Origin: Aurantimonas marina
GTDB taxonomy: Bacteria > Pseudomonadota > Alphaproteobacteria > Rhizobiales > Rhizobiaceae
DNA length: 64,000 nucleotides
Assembly (NCBI RefSeq): GCF_017183135.1
Contig: NZ_JADDXW010000012.1
Location: 1-64,000, forward strand
Direction: 5' to 3'
In this document: positions 39,436 to 49,111 of the stretch, piece by piece
How positions within the stretch are numbered: the first letter of the stretch is position 1
Layout of the letters: each line of letters begins with the position of its first letter
Translations under genes and position numbers: made by a program
Notes under the pieces: model-generated
The model's input: the letters and a program-made list of their open reading frames with translations, nothing else
Database searches by the model: none
Told to the model about the DNA's origin: nothing

Positions 39436-39810
39436 TGTCTCCCTGTCGCGCTCGCGTCAGTTTCCAGTCCCGAACTGGATACTGCCTGGATCCGGCTGAC
39501 GCCAGCACCCAAAACATACGATAATCCGAATATGTCCGGTAGCCCAGTGCTTCAAACCACGAAACCCGCTTTTCCGCAACATCTTAGAACGGCCGCCCGC
39601 TTGCGACATATTCGCGATGCTGCGGGCATAATGCGAGCAACATCAGTCGCTAGCTAGGTTTGCGCCAAGGAAAGCGGTCCGCGCGATGCTCGTTTTGTGC
39701 GATTGTCCGCGCGCGATGGCCCTCCGCCTCGCCGGCAAGCGTCTGCGCCGGTAACGAATTATTTGCCATAGATGCGGCAAATGGGAAGCAAGCCTGATTC
39801 GGATTTTGCG
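39436..39810. other. Divergent intergenic region, coxB / IalB-family gene
   Basis: About 375 bases with no credible gene. It must carry the promoters of the cox operon and of the IalB-like gene. Hexamers near TTGCGA (39601) and CATAAT (39627) exist, but their spacing of 20 bases is too long for a confident call. No clear repressor or FNR-type site was found. Confidence 0.5.
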
Positions 39811-40329
39811 ATGAAACATACCTTTTTGCCGCGACTCGCGGCCTTCGTCCTGATCGCCGCCGCAGCAGCCATTCAACCGGCGGCGGCCCAATCCGGCGCG
39901 ACCGGAACGGTCAAGTCCCAACATGGCGCTTGGGCTGTTGTCTGCGATCAACCGGCCGGTGCCTCCGGCGAACAATGCGCCCTGCTTCAGAACGTCGTGG
40001 CCGAAGACCGGCCCGAAGTCGGCCTGTCGATCGTAGCGCTGAAGACAGCGGACCAGCAGGCGCGCATTCTGCGTGTGCTCGCACCACTGGGCATTCTTCT
40101 GCCAAATGGTCTCGGGCTTTATGTCGACGGCAAGGATATCGGCAGAGCGCAGTTCGTGCGCTGCTTCCAGGACGGATGCTTCGCCGAGGTGATTCTCGCC
40201 GATGAATTGCTGCAAACGCTGTCCGCCGGCAAGATGGCGACCTTCATCGTCTTCCAGACGCCCGAACAGGGCATTGGCATCCCGGTGGACCTCGACGGCT
40301 TCAAGGAAGGCTTCGCCGCCCTGCCATGA
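39811..40329 (+). CDS. Invasion-associated locus B (IalB) family protein
   Basis: A 172-residue exported protein. The signal peptide (about 1-25, ending AAAQ) precedes the IalB domain with HGAWAVVCDQPAGASGEQC, LPNGLGLYVDGKDIGRAQFV and the paired cysteines CFQDGC. The family was named for Bartonella invasion but is general in Rhizobiales envelopes, with no set biochemical role. The start at 39811 gives a normal signal peptide; an ATG at 39781 would add ten residues. Confidence 0.85.
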   Translation: MKHTFLPRLAAFVLIAAAAAIQPAAAQSGATGTVKSQHGAWAVVCDQPAGASGEQCALLQNVVAEDRPEVGLSIVALKTADQQARILRVLAPLGILLPNGLGLYVDGKDIGRAQFVRCFQDGCFAEVILADELLQTLSAGKMATFIVFQTPEQGIGIPVDLDGFKEGFAALP

Positions 40330-40442
40330 TCGCAGGCCGGCGCGAGCGGCGGCATGGCTATCCACTCCTGTCCTTCAGCCGTTGGCATGCGGCTCCCGCG
40401 CTCTTATGTCGTGGCTTCGAACCTTTCGACCAAGGAGCCTTC

Positions 40443-41858
40443 ATGACCGCGTCGCTTATCGAGCGCTTCGACATTTCCCGAGCCGAGATCGACGCGATCC
40501 TGGGCGAAACGCTTCGCGGCGCGGACGATGGCGAATTGTTCCTTGAATATCGCGAATCGGAATCGCTGGTCTTCGACAACGGCCGCCTCAAGGCCGGCAA
40601 TTTCTCGACCGATCAGGGTTTCGGGCTGAGAGCCGTCGCGGGCGAAGCAGTCGGCTACGCCCATGCCGGTGACTTTTCCGACGCCGCTCTGAGACGCGCG
40701 GCCCAGGCCGTTTCGGCGGTCAAGACCGGCCATCGCGGGACCTATGCCGAGCCGCCCACCGGCACCAACCACAGGCTTTATGGCGACGAGAACCCGATCC
40801 CCTCGCCGGGTTTCGAGGCGAAGGTCAGGCTTCTCCAGGACATCGACGCCTACGTGCGGGCCAAGGGCGATGATGTGCGCCAGGTCTCCGTGACGCTCGG
40901 CTCGCAATGGCAGACGGTCGAGATCCTGCGCGCCGACGGACGCCTGGCCAAGGACGTTCGGCCGCTGGTGCGAATCAACGTGTCGGTCGTCTGCGGCAAG
41001 GACGACCGACAGGAATCGGGCTCCTTCGGCGCTGGGGGACGCACCGGCTTCGGCGAGTTCATGCTCACCGACACGTGGCAGGGCATTGCCGACGAGGCGC
41101 TGCGCCAGGCCCGGGTCAATCTCAGTGCCGTTCCCGCCCCCGCCGGCACCTTCGACATCGTGCTCGGCTCCGGCTGGCCGGGCGTCATGCTGCACGAGGC
41201 GGTGGGCCACGGCCTGGAGGGCGACTTCAACCGCAAGAAGACGTCCGCCTTCTCCGGCCTGATGGGCAGCCAGGTGGCGGCCAAGGGCGTCACCGTTGTC
41301 GACGACGGCACCATCGCCGAGCGGCGGGGCTCACTGACGATCGACGACGAAGGCACGCCGACCAACCGGACCGTGCTGATCGAGGACGGCAAGCTCGTCG
41401 GCTACATGCAGGACCGCCAGAACGCCCGGCTGATGGGGATGGCGGCCACCGGCAACGGCCGGCGCCAATCCTACGCCCATTCACCCATGCCGCGCATGAC
41501 CAATACGATGATGCTGGAAGGGCCGCACACGCCGCAGGAAATCATCGCCTCGGTCAAGGACGGCGTCTATGCCGTCTCCTTCGGTGGCGGCCAAGTCGAC
41601 ATCACCAGCGGCAAGTTCGTCTTCGGCTGCACCGAGGCCTACCGGATCCGCGACGGCAAGGTCGAGGAACCGGTGAAGGGCGCGATGCTGATCGGCAACG
41701 GACCTGAGGCGATGCACCGGGTGTCGATGATCGGTAACGACGTCGCCCTCGACACCGGGATCGGCATGTGCGGCAAGAACGGCCAGGGCGTGCCCGTCGG
41801 CGTCGGCCAACCGCATCTGCGCATGGATCAAGTGACGGTCGGCGGCACCGAGGCCTAA
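40443..41858 (+). CDS. tldD: Metalloprotease TldD
   Basis: A 471-residue subunit of the TldD/TldE protease, which degrades unfolded peptides and matures some modified peptides. The zinc motif HEAVGHGLEGD (HExxxH) is present with SGKFVFGCTEAY near the C-terminus. TldD is the catalytic partner; TldE is not in this window. The start at 40443 has AAGGAG upstream; the frame is open from 40326 without family similarity. Confidence 0.95.
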   Translation: MTASLIERFDISRAEIDAILGETLRGADDGELFLEYRESESLVFDNGRLKAGNFSTDQGFGLRAVAGEAVGYAHAGDFSDAALRRAAQAVSAVKTGHRGTYAEPPTGTNHRLYGDENPIPSPGFEAKVRLLQDIDAYVRAKGDDVRQVSVTLGSQWQTVEILRADGRLAKDVRPLVRINVSVVCGKDDRQESGSFGAGGRTGFGEFMLTDTWQGIADEALRQARVNLSAVPAPAGTFDIVLGSGWPGVMLHEAVGHGLEGDFNRKKTSAFSGLMGSQVAAKGVTVVDDGTIAERRGSLTIDDEGTPTNRTVLIEDGKLVGYMQDRQNARLMGMAATGNGRRQSYAHSPMPRMTNTMMLEGPHTPQEIIASVKDGVYAVSFGGGQVDITSGKFVFGCTEAYRIRDGKVEEPVKGAMLIGNGPEAMHRVSMIGNDVALDTGIGMCGKNGQGVPVGVGQPHLRMDQVTVGGTEA

Positions 41859-41957
41859 AGGGCACTTCATTCCTCAGAGCGGAACTATAACTTCGGGCAT
41901 GAGACTATATTTTTCATCGGCCGCGCCGGGCCGACTTCGACGAGGCAGCCGAAACCC

Positions 41958-42662
41958 TTGCGCCGCTCTTCCATCCTCATCCTGACCGGCGCCGGCATCT
42001 CCGCCGAGTCCGGCGTCGAAACCTTCCGCGACAAGGGCGGGGTCTGGTCGCGGGTGAGACTGGAGAATGTGGCGACGCCGGAGGGCTTCGCCCGCGATCC
42101 GGCGATGGTACACGCGTTCTACAATGCGCGCCGCGCTGGGCTCTCCACGGTCGAGCCCAATGCGGCCCATCATGCCCTCGCCAAGCTGGAACGCGTCCAT
42201 GACGGCGCCGTCACGCTGGTCACACAGAATATCGACGATCTGCACGAACGCGCCGGCTCGCGAAATATCGTCCATATGCATGGCGAGCTCACCAAGGCGT
42301 TCTGCGCGACCTGCGGCGCCCACTCGGTTGCGGACGGTGATTTGCGCGTCGATCTGGCCTGTGCCGCCTGCGGGCATGCCGGCGGCATGCGCCCGGACGT
42401 CGTGTGGTTCGGCGAGATTCCCTATCACATGGACGACATCTACAAACGCCTTCTGGCCGCCGATCTGTTCGTTTCCATCGGCACCAGCGGCGCGGTCTAT
42501 CCAGCCGCGGGCTTCGTCGCCGAGGCGCGTGCCGCCGGAATCCACACCCTGGAACTCAATCTCGAGCCATCGGACGGCACGCCGCTTTTCGACGAGGCCC
42601 GTCACGGCAAGGCAAGCGTCCTGGTGCCGGAATTCGTGGCCGAAATCCTCTCCGGGACCTGA
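41958..42662 (+). CDS. NAD-dependent protein deacylase (sirtuin, class III-like)
   Basis: A 234-residue SIR2 family enzyme. NAD-binding and catalytic motifs are GAGISAESGVETFRDKGG, TQNIDDLHERAG and HMHGEL (catalytic His). A zinc site is formed by CATC and CAAC, followed by MRPDVVWFGE. The HAFYNARRAG segment holds Tyr and Arg in the YxxR arrangement that lets class III (SIRT5/CobB-like) enzymes remove succinyl groups. The only good start is a TTG at 41958. Confidence 0.9.
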   Translation: MRRSSILILTGAGISAESGVETFRDKGGVWSRVRLENVATPEGFARDPAMVHAFYNARRAGLSTVEPNAAHHALAKLERVHDGAVTLVTQNIDDLHERAGSRNIVHMHGELTKAFCATCGAHSVADGDLRVDLACAACGHAGGMRPDVVWFGEIPYHMDDIYKRLLAADLFVSIGTSGAVYPAAGFVAEARAAGIHTLELNLEPSDGTPLFDEARHGKASVLVPEFVAEILSGT

Positions 42663-42716
42663 CGCGACGGCCGTCTTGGTCTCAATACAGAATACCCGCC
42701 GAGCAGGCGGCGGCCG

Positions 42717-43337
42717 CTACGGATACAACCGTTCGACGCTCCAGGGCGTGCCTGGCCCCTCCCGCCGGAAGACTGCCCGGTCATGCAAGCGAAACTGGCC
42801 ATCCTGCCAGAATTCGATCTGCGTCGGCACCAGACGGAATCCCGACCAGTGCGGCGGTCTCGGGATAGGAGCGTCGCCATATTGAGCGTCGAGTTCAGCG
42901 ACCCGGCGCTCCAGCAGCGCCCGGCTTTCGAGCGGCCGTGACTGGTGCGATGCCCACGCACCGACCCGGCTGCCACGCGGCCGTTCGGCAAAATAAACAT
43001 CGGCCTCGGCGTCGCTGACGATCTCGACCGTCCCGCGCAGCCGCACCTGACGGCGTAGCGACTTCCAATGAAAGCACATGGCGGCCTTGCGGCTAGCCAG
43101 AATCTGCCGGCCCTTGGCGCTTTCGAAATTGGTGTAGACGACGAAGCCCCGCTCATCGAACCCCTTCAGGAGCACCATCCTGACATCCGGCAGCCCGTCT
43201 TCGTCGACACTGGCCAGCGCGGTCGCGCCCGGATCATTCGGTTCAGCTTCGCCGGCCGCCTCCAGCCATGCGGAGAACAAGGCATAGGGATCGTCTCCGA
43301 CCGGTGTTTCACCAAGGGTTAATAGTTCCTTCGCCAT
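42717..43337 (-). CDS. pdxH: Pyridoxamine 5'-phosphate oxidase
   Basis: A 206-residue FMN enzyme forming pyridoxal phosphate. Conserved parts are [40 protein letters not shown] (FMN site), [19 protein letters not shown] and the end WSVERLYP. The ATG at 43337 starts 70 bases from the divergent lipoprotein gene. The length is normal. Confidence 0.96.
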   Translation of the reverse strand: MAKELLTLGETPVGDDPYALFSAWLEAAGEAEPNDPGATALASVDEDGLPDVRMVLLKGFDERGFVVYTNFESAKGRQILASRKAAMCFHWKSLRRQVRLRGTVEIVSDAEADVYFAERPRGSRVGAWASHQSRPLESRALLERRVAELDAQYGDAPIPRPPHWSGFRLVPTQIEFWQDGQFRLHDRAVFRREGPGTPWSVERLYP

Positions 43338-43407
43338 ATTGAACCTGACTTACCTTTTCGGAACACCTTGCCGAATCGCGCGCAGCGACCTTAGACATAA
43401 GAGATTG

Positions 43408-43836
43408 ATGGCACCGTTCAAAACTCTTTCAGTGACCGCGCTTCTACTCGGCCTTGGCGGATGCGTCGTGGCGGGACCGGGATATGGCGACATGGTGGAT
43501 GAAAGTCTCATCACCGGCTCTATTGCGCCGGCGGTCAAGGCTGCGCCAGCCCAGATTTCCGAAGCGCCGGACCAGGTCTCGGACCAGCGCACGGTGCGCA
43601 ACGCCGTCTCCGCGGCGGATATCGAGGGCGCCGGCGGGCGTTACGCCTGGGCTAACCCGCAGACTGGCGCCAGCGGCGTCATAACAGCGCTGCAGGAAGT
43701 GCGTGCGGGACGGCAGATCTGCCGGAAATTCCAGACCTCCCGCCAGCGCTTCGACGGCATCGCCCTCTACAATGGCGAGGCTTGCACGATTGGCGAAGGC
43801 GAATGGGCGCTCGTGCGGTTCGACGAAAATCGCTAA
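43408..43836 (+). CDS. RT0821/Lpp0805-like surface lipoprotein
   Basis: A 142-residue putative lipoprotein with signal peptide and lipobox LGLGGC near residue 18. The C-terminal half (WANPQTGASGVITALQEVR, CRKFQTSRQRFDGIALYNGE and the closing GEWALVRFDENR) matches the RT0821/Lpp0805 surface-protein family of alphaproteobacteria, whose function is unknown. The ATG at 43408 is chosen because the upstream 23 codons contain no signal sequence. Confidence 0.75.
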   Translation: MAPFKTLSVTALLLGLGGCVVAGPGYGDMVDESLITGSIAPAVKAAPAQISEAPDQVSDQRTVRNAVSAADIEGAGGRYAWANPQTGASGVITALQEVRAGRQICRKFQTSRQRFDGIALYNGEACTIGEGEWALVRFDENR

Positions 43837-43963
43837 CTTGCCTTTGTCGGCTTACGGTTCGCCCTTAAATTTCCCACCTCCCGCCTACATATAGGCTTCT
43901 GGCGCGGCTTGGCCGCTGTCCGTCGTTCCACATTCGTCCGCATCGTGAAGGACCCATTGCCTC

Positions 43964-44929
43964 ATGCGCGATCCTTACGCCGCTCTTGGCGTCGCAAAAT
44001 CCGCGAGCGAGAAGGAGATCAAGTCGGCCTTCCGCAAGCTCGCCAAGCAGTATCACCCGGACGCCAACGCGAAGGATCCCAGCGCTGCGGCGCGTTTCAA
44101 CGAAGCCAACCAGGCCTACGAGATTCTCGGTGACAAGGAGAAGCGGGCGCAATTCGACCGCGGCGAGATCGATGCCGAAGGCAAGCCGAAATTCCAGGGC
44201 TTCTCCGGCTTCGGCGGAGGCACTGGCGGCAGTCCGTTCGCCGGGCGGCGTGCCGGCCAGCCGGGAGGATTTGAATTCCGCTCCTCGGGTCGGGCGGAGG
44301 ATTTCGGCGCGGAGAGCGCGTTCTCCGACTTCTTCGAACAGGCATTCCGTGGCGCGGGTACCGGCACGGGTGGCGATCGCGGCGGGTTTTCGGCGGCGCG
44401 CGAAGCGGCGGCCAAGGCTCCCGACATCAAGGCCAATCTCAGGGTGCGGCTTGCCGACATCGTCTCGAACGAAAAGGTCGAGGCCATCTTCCCGAACGGG
44501 AAGCGGTTGGCGATCCGGCTTCCCGATGGCGTCGAGGACGGGCAGACCATCCGGCTGAAGGGACAGGGCCAGCCGGCGGTCTATCCGGGCGGAGCGGCCG
44601 GAGACGCGCTCGTGACCATCAATGTCGCCGCGCATCCGCGTTTTCGGGTCGAGGGGCGCGATCTCGTGCACGATCTGCCGGTTCCGCTGAAGACGGCGGT
44701 GCTCGGCGGCAAGGTCGAGGTCGAGACGCTGGACGGGCGGATCGCCCTGTCGATCCCGGCCTGGACCGATTCCGGCAAGACCTTCCGTCTTCGCGGCAAG
44801 GGCCTGACCACCAAGTCCGGCGGGCGGGGGGATCTTTTCGCCACGGTGCGGGTCATGTTGCCGACCGGCGATCACGAACTCGAGGACTTGCTGAGACAGC
44901 GGGCCGAAAGCGAGAACGCGGCTGGCTGA
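43964..44929 (+). CDS. DnaJ-type co-chaperone with C-terminal domain (CbpA-like)
   Basis: A 321-residue type II J-protein. The J domain (about 1-68) has the HPD motif in [11 protein letters not shown] Gly/Phe-rich linker (about 75-115) follows, then two DnaJ C-terminal peptide-binding domains (about 150-310), without zinc-finger repeats. It stimulates the Hsp70 ATPase. GAAGGA lies upstream of the ATG. It is 137 bases upstream of fabI on the same strand. Confidence 0.92.
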   Translation: MRDPYAALGVAKSASEKEIKSAFRKLAKQYHPDANAKDPSAAARFNEANQAYEILGDKEKRAQFDRGEIDAEGKPKFQGFSGFGGGTGGSPFAGRRAGQPGGFEFRSSGRAEDFGAESAFSDFFEQAFRGAGTGTGGDRGGFSAAREAAAKAPDIKANLRVRLADIVSNEKVEAIFPNGKRLAIRLPDGVEDGQTIRLKGQGQPAVYPGGAAGDALVTINVAAHPRFRVEGRDLVHDLPVPLKTAVLGGKVEVETLDGRIALSIPAWTDSGKTFRLRGKGLTTKSGGRGDLFATVRVMLPTGDHELEDLLRQRAESENAAG

Positions 44930-45065
44930 CCGGCCGTGTTGCCATGGGTTCATCAAGCGGGTGCGCGGAACGGCCGGACGCCCTGCGCTTGATGGTCGGG
45001 CGGGCCTATGTCATACCCGCCGCCGCAAAACTATCGATTGCCAAGACATGCAAGGGAACAACGCC

Positions 45066-45890
45066 ATGGCCCAGTCGACCAGCCTGATGGACGGCAAGCG
45101 CGGCCTTGTCATGGGTGTTGCGAACAACCGCTCGATCGCTTGGGGTATCGCCAAGGCGCTTGCCGCGCAGGGAGCCGAGATCGCGCTGACCTATCAGGGC
45201 GATGCCTTGAAGAAGCGCGTCGGGCCGCTCGCCGACGAGATCGGCGCCGTTCTTGCCGGACATTGCGACGTGACCGACGAGACTACAATCGACGCCGTCT
45301 TCGCCGATGTCGAACAGCGCTGGGGCAAGATCGATTTCCTCGTTCACGCCATCGCCTTTTCAGACAAGGACGAGCTGACCGGACGTTATGTCGAGACGTC
45401 GCGGGAAAACTTCCGCAAGACGATGGACATTTCGGTCTATTCGCTCACCGCAGTCGCGGCGCGAGCGGAAAAGCTGCTGGTCGATGGTGGATCAATCCTG
45501 ACGCTGACCTATTACGGCGCTGAGAAGGTGATGCCGCACTACAACGTGATGGGCGTCGCCAAGGCCGCTCTGGAGGCATCTGTTCGCTATCTCGCCGTCG
45601 ATCTCGGCAAGCAGGCGATCCGGGTCAACGCCATCTCGGCCGGGCCGATCAAGACGCTGGCCGCCTCGGGTATCGGCGATTTCCGCTACATTCTCAAGTG
45701 GAATGAGTACAATTCGCCGCTCAAGCGCACCGTGACCACCGACGAGGTCGGTCAGTCGGCGCTGTATCTCCTGTCCGACATGTCACGCGGCGTCACAGGG
45801 GAAGTTCACCATGTCGATTGCGGTTACCACACCGTCGGCATGAAGGCGGTGGATGCGCCCGATATTTCCGTGGTGAAGGACCTTCCCTAG
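45066..45890 (+). CDS. fabI: Enoyl-[acyl-carrier-protein] reductase (NADH)
   Basis: A 274-residue SDR enzyme performing the last step of each fatty-acid elongation cycle; this is the triclosan target family. It has GVANNRSIAWGIAKAL (NAD-binding), the YNVMGVAKAAL Tyr-x6-Lys active site and an upstream YYGAEKVMP Tyr, and AISAGPIKTLAASGI. The ATG at 45066 has AAGGGAA upstream; an ATG at 45048 is an alternative. Confidence 0.96.
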   Translation: MAQSTSLMDGKRGLVMGVANNRSIAWGIAKALAAQGAEIALTYQGDALKKRVGPLADEIGAVLAGHCDVTDETTIDAVFADVEQRWGKIDFLVHAIAFSDKDELTGRYVETSRENFRKTMDISVYSLTAVAARAEKLLVDGGSILTLTYYGAEKVMPHYNVMGVAKAALEASVRYLAVDLGKQAIRVNAISAGPIKTLAASGIGDFRYILKWNEYNSPLKRTVTTDEVGQSALYLLSDMSRGVTGEVHHVDCGYHTVGMKAVDAPDISVVKDLP

Positions 45891-45995
45891 AGCGCCGTGC
45901 GGGTGATCGGACGGATAAAGGACGCTCTAACACCTCATCGAGCATCGGCATGATCCAAAAACCGGATTCCACTTTTTGGTCCGCTGCTCCAGGTG
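45888..45995. repeat. Rhizobial-type intergenic palindromic elements
   Basis: Two hairpins follow fabI. TAGAGCG (45888-45894) pairs with CGCTCTA (45923-45929) and includes the fabI stop. CCAAAAA (45955-45961) pairs with TTTTTGG (45973-45979), next to GCATGATC. The pattern matches the multi-copy intergenic repeats of Rhizobiales. The first could also help end the fabI transcript. Confidence 0.55.
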
Positions 45996-46020
45996 CCGAC
46001 CGGCGGCGTCACGGCTGACC

Positions 46021-46614
46021 ATGGCGCTCCCGGACCTTTATCTTTGCCGCCACGGCCAGACCGACTGGAATGCAGAAGGCCGTCTGCAGGGTCAGGAAGA
46101 TGTCCCTCTCAATGCTCTCGGCCGCGCCCAGGCGAAGCGCAATGGCCGCTATCTGCGCAATGTCCTCGGCAAGGGCGCGCGGAAATTTCGTTTTCTATCG
46201 AGCCCGCTCTCCCGCGCCGCCGAAACGATGCGGATCATCCGCTCCGAGCTTGGTCTGGATGCCGACGACTTTGCCACGGACGGACGCTTGGTCGAGTTGC
46301 ATTTCGGCGACTGGCAGGGATCGACCATCAAGGAAGTCCGTGCCCGCGATCCAGAGGGGATCGCGGCGCGCAAGGCCCACAAGTGGAATTTCGTGCCGCC
46401 CGGTCCCGATGCGGAATCCTACGCGATGCTCGCTGAGCGCGTGCGACCTGTCTTCGACGCGTTGACCGAGCCAACCATCGTCACCGCCCACGGCGGCGTC
46501 ACGCGCAGCTTTCTAAACATCTACAACGATCTCGCCACCGACGAGGCATCGCATGTCGGGATCCCACAGGACCGCATCCTGCATTATCGCGAGGCGGTCG
46601 TCAGTTGGGTCTGA
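46021..46614 (+). CDS. Histidine phosphatase family protein (phosphoglycerate mutase-like)
   Basis: A 197-residue histidine phosphatase. The catalytic RHG motif is YLCRHGQTDWNAEGRLQG, with SSPLSRAAETMRI (second Arg), the acid in ELHFGDWQGST and the second His in TAHGGVTRSF. The family includes cofactor-dependent phosphoglycerate mutases and broad phosphatases; which applies here is unclear. It follows the palindromic repeats and converges with the DUF1344 gene. Confidence 0.9.
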   Translation: MALPDLYLCRHGQTDWNAEGRLQGQEDVPLNALGRAQAKRNGRYLRNVLGKGARKFRFLSSPLSRAAETMRIIRSELGLDADDFATDGRLVELHFGDWQGSTIKEVRARDPEGIAARKAHKWNFVPPGPDAESYAMLAERVRPVFDALTEPTIVTAHGGVTRSFLNIYNDLATDEASHVGIPQDRILHYREAVVSWV

Positions 46615-46626
46615 ATTGGCTCCCGG

Positions 46627-46875
46627 TCAGCCGACATCCACCAGATGCATGTTTCCCGGCTCATCGAAGATCAGCACGACGCTCATGCCGGGCAGAACGG
46701 CCTCATAGTCGAAATGCTCCGGCAGGTCGTAGGTCTGCCCGTCGCTCAATTTCAGCTGCGCGCGCTCCCGATCGATCGATTCGATCGTGCCATCCACCTC
46801 CTGCGCCATCGACGGGATCGTCATTGCAACGGTTAGGAAGGACGTTGCGAAAAATGCGAGAATTTTCCTGGTCAC
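46627..46875 (-). CDS. DUF1344 small exported protein
   Basis: An 82-residue protein starting at a GTG at 46875, with AGGG upstream. The signal peptide (RKILAFFATSFLTVAMTIPS) precedes a small beta-barrel-like DUF1344 domain (EVDGTIESIDRERAQLKLSD, YDLPEHFDY and VLIFDEPGN). It is probably periplasmic. The family is common in Rhizobiales with no known role. Confidence 0.8.
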   Translation of the reverse strand: MTRKILAFFATSFLTVAMTIPSMAQEVDGTIESIDRERAQLKLSDGQTYDLPEHFDYEAVLPGMSVVLIFDEPGNMHLVDVG

Positions 46876-47108
46876 GGCTTGCCCTCGTAGCGTTGTCGGT
46901 CCGTGCGCGCTCGCATTTGAATATTTGCGCGGTGGCGGGCCACGCCGGCAGGGCCCGAAGCACCTCGCCGACCAGGCAAATCTCACCCCGGATTGTGTCA
47001 ATTCTCGTACCGTCTCGTTACGTTTGATGTCGATCGGTTGCATTTGACGGAGTTGGTTAAGCTAACGTAAGCGGACTGGGCGCAAGCCTCTTCTTCCGGC
47101 GGAGTTTC

Positions 47109-48203
47109 ATGTCTCACAACAGTTTCGGTCATCTGTTCCGCGTCACCACCTGGGGCGAAAGTCACGGCATCGCGATCGGCTGCGTCGTCGATGGAACGCC
47201 GCCGGGAATCCGCTTCTCGGAAGCCGAGATCCAGTCGTTTCTGGACAAGCGCCGTCCGGGCCAGTCGCGCTACACGACCCAGCGCCAGGAGCCGGACCAG
47301 GCGCGCGTTCTGTCCGGCGTCATGCCGGGCGACAGCGAGGGCGAACTGGTCTCGACCGGCACCCCGATCGCGCTGGAAATCCAGAATGTCGACCAGCGTT
47401 CGAAGGACTATTCCGACATCGCCCGGCGCTACCGCCCTGGTCATGCCGACATCACCTACGATATGAAATACGGCGTCCGCGACTATCGCGGCGGTGGCCG
47501 CTCCTCGGCCCGCGAGACCGCGACGCGGGTCGCGGCCGGTGCCATTGCACGGCGCATCGTACCCGGCCTCCTCGTGCGCGCGGCTCTGGTGCAGATCGGC
47601 ACCATCGCCGTCGACCGCGAGCGCTGGGACTGGGCCGAGGTCGATCGCAACCCGTTCTTCTGCCCGGACGCGGAAACCGCCGAGCGCTGGGCAGAACATC
47701 TCGATGCCGTCCGAAAAAAGGGCTCGTCGGTCGGGGCGGTCGTGGAGGTCGTGGCCGAAGGCGTTCCGGCCGGCCTCGGCGCGCCGGTCTACGGCAAGCT
47801 CGACAGCGACATCGCCGCGAACCTCATGTCGATCAACGCGGTCAAGGGCGTCGAGATCGGTGACGGCTTTACGGCCGCGACGCTGAGCGGTGAGGACAAC
47901 GCCGACGAAATCCGCATCGGTGCCGACGGCCAGCCGCAATTCCTGTCCAACCATGCGGGCGGCGTTCTCGGCGGCATCTCCACCGGCCAACCGGTGGTGG
48001 CGCGCTTCGCGGTCAAGCCGACCTCGTCGATCCTGACGCCGAAGCGCTCGATCAACGCCGATGGCGAGGAAGTCGACGTGATGACAAAGGGCCGCCACGA
48101 CCCTTGTGTCGGAATCCGCGCGGTTCCGATCGGCGAGGCCATGGTCGCCTGCGCGATCGCCGACCATTATCTGCGCCATCGCGGCCAGACCGGACGCGGG
48201 TAA
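47109..48203 (+). CDS. aroC: Chorismate synthase
   Basis: A 364-residue FMN enzyme of the shikimate pathway turning EPSP into chorismate. Signatures are [17 protein letters not shown] near the N-terminus, [35 protein letters not shown] and the C-terminal [18 protein letters not shown]. The GGCGGAG ribosome site is good. The FG-GAP gene starts 5 bases after its stop. Confidence 0.97.
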   Translation: MSHNSFGHLFRVTTWGESHGIAIGCVVDGTPPGIRFSEAEIQSFLDKRRPGQSRYTTQRQEPDQARVLSGVMPGDSEGELVSTGTPIALEIQNVDQRSKDYSDIARRYRPGHADITYDMKYGVRDYRGGGRSSARETATRVAAGAIARRIVPGLLVRAALVQIGTIAVDRERWDWAEVDRNPFFCPDAETAERWAEHLDAVRKKGSSVGAVVEVVAEGVPAGLGAPVYGKLDSDIAANLMSINAVKGVEIGDGFTAATLSGEDNADEIRIGADGQPQFLSNHAGGVLGGISTGQPVVARFAVKPTSSILTPKRSINADGEEVDVMTKGRHDPCVGIRAVPIGEAMVACAIADHYLRHRGQTGRG

Positions 48204-48207
48204 GCGG

Positions 48208-49080
48208 ATGCGCAGGGACGCGCCCGCCACGAAATCACGCCGTTGGGCCTGGTTCACCACCGGCCTGTCGAACGCCGTCCTGTTCGCCGCGACGCTGTCG
48301 CCACTGCTGGCGGCCGAGCGCCTCACGGATGGCGACATCGCCACATCGGCCAGCGGCGACATCGCAGTTGCCTGGTTCGCCCGCCCGACCACGCGCTATG
48401 CCCACGGAATTCTCGGCGACGCGATCGAGGCCGGCTCGCTGGTGGCAAAGACGCACGATGGCCGGACGATCGAAGCGGTTCTTCCAGAGACCCAGGTCTT
48501 CGAGGATCTGACGCCGCGCCTTGTGGACCTCGACGGTGACGGCCGCAACGAGGTCGTCGTCATCCGCTCCGATGTCACAAAGGGGGCCGCGCTGGCAGTT
48601 TACGGACTGGTCGACGGACAATTGGTCGAGCGCGCCGCGATTCCGCCGATCGGCCGGCCAAGCCGCTGGCTGAACGTCGCGGCCACCGCCGATCTCGATG
48701 GGGACGACCGTCCGGAAATCGCGATCGTGACAACCCCGCATATCGGCGGCACGTTGCAAATTTATGCTTGGCAAGAGGGCAAGCTGCGCCTGCGCGCCAG
48801 CCGGTCCGGCTACAGCAACCATGTCATCGGCTCGCGCGATCTCGATCTGGCGGAGGTCGTGAGCCTCAAGGGCGCGCCGGCGCTGATCCTGCCGAATGCC
48901 GAGCGCACGGCGCTGGAGGTCGTGCGCCTTGGGTCCGATGCAATCACGCTTGTCGCTCGGGTCGCGCTTGCGTCACGGGCGGTCGGACACCTTCGGCTCA
49001 GCGCCGACGGCGAGGCGGTCGAGCTCCGGCTAGAGGACGGGGGAACGGTGCGAACCAGCCTGACACAGGTAGAGAATTGA
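48208..49080 (+). CDS. FG-GAP/VCBS-repeat exported protein
   Basis: A 290-residue protein with an N-terminal basic stretch and hydrophobic signal (about 14-33, TTGLSNAVLFAATLSPLLA). Two calcium-binding-like FG-GAP motifs appear as DLDGDGRNEVVVI and DLDGDDRPEIAIV, suggesting a beta-propeller. It is probably periplasmic. The start is the ATG at 48208, 5 bases after aroC; the frame is open further upstream inside aroC. No function is established. Confidence 0.78.
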   Translation: MRRDAPATKSRRWAWFTTGLSNAVLFAATLSPLLAAERLTDGDIATSASGDIAVAWFARPTTRYAHGILGDAIEAGSLVAKTHDGRTIEAVLPETQVFEDLTPRLVDLDGDGRNEVVVIRSDVTKGAALAVYGLVDGQLVERAAIPPIGRPSRWLNVAATADLDGDDRPEIAIVTTPHIGGTLQIYAWQEGKLRLRASRSGYSNHVIGSRDLDLAEVVSLKGAPALILPNAERTALEVVRLGSDAITLVARVALASRAVGHLRLSADGEAVELRLEDGGTVRTSLTQVEN

Positions 49081-49111
49081 TCCGCAGGACAAAGGCGCTA
49101 GCTCGTAGATT

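Noticed and set aside
39601-39632. Sigma-70-like promoter upstream of the IalB gene
   Set aside because: The hexamers are separated by 20 bases, too far for a confident call.
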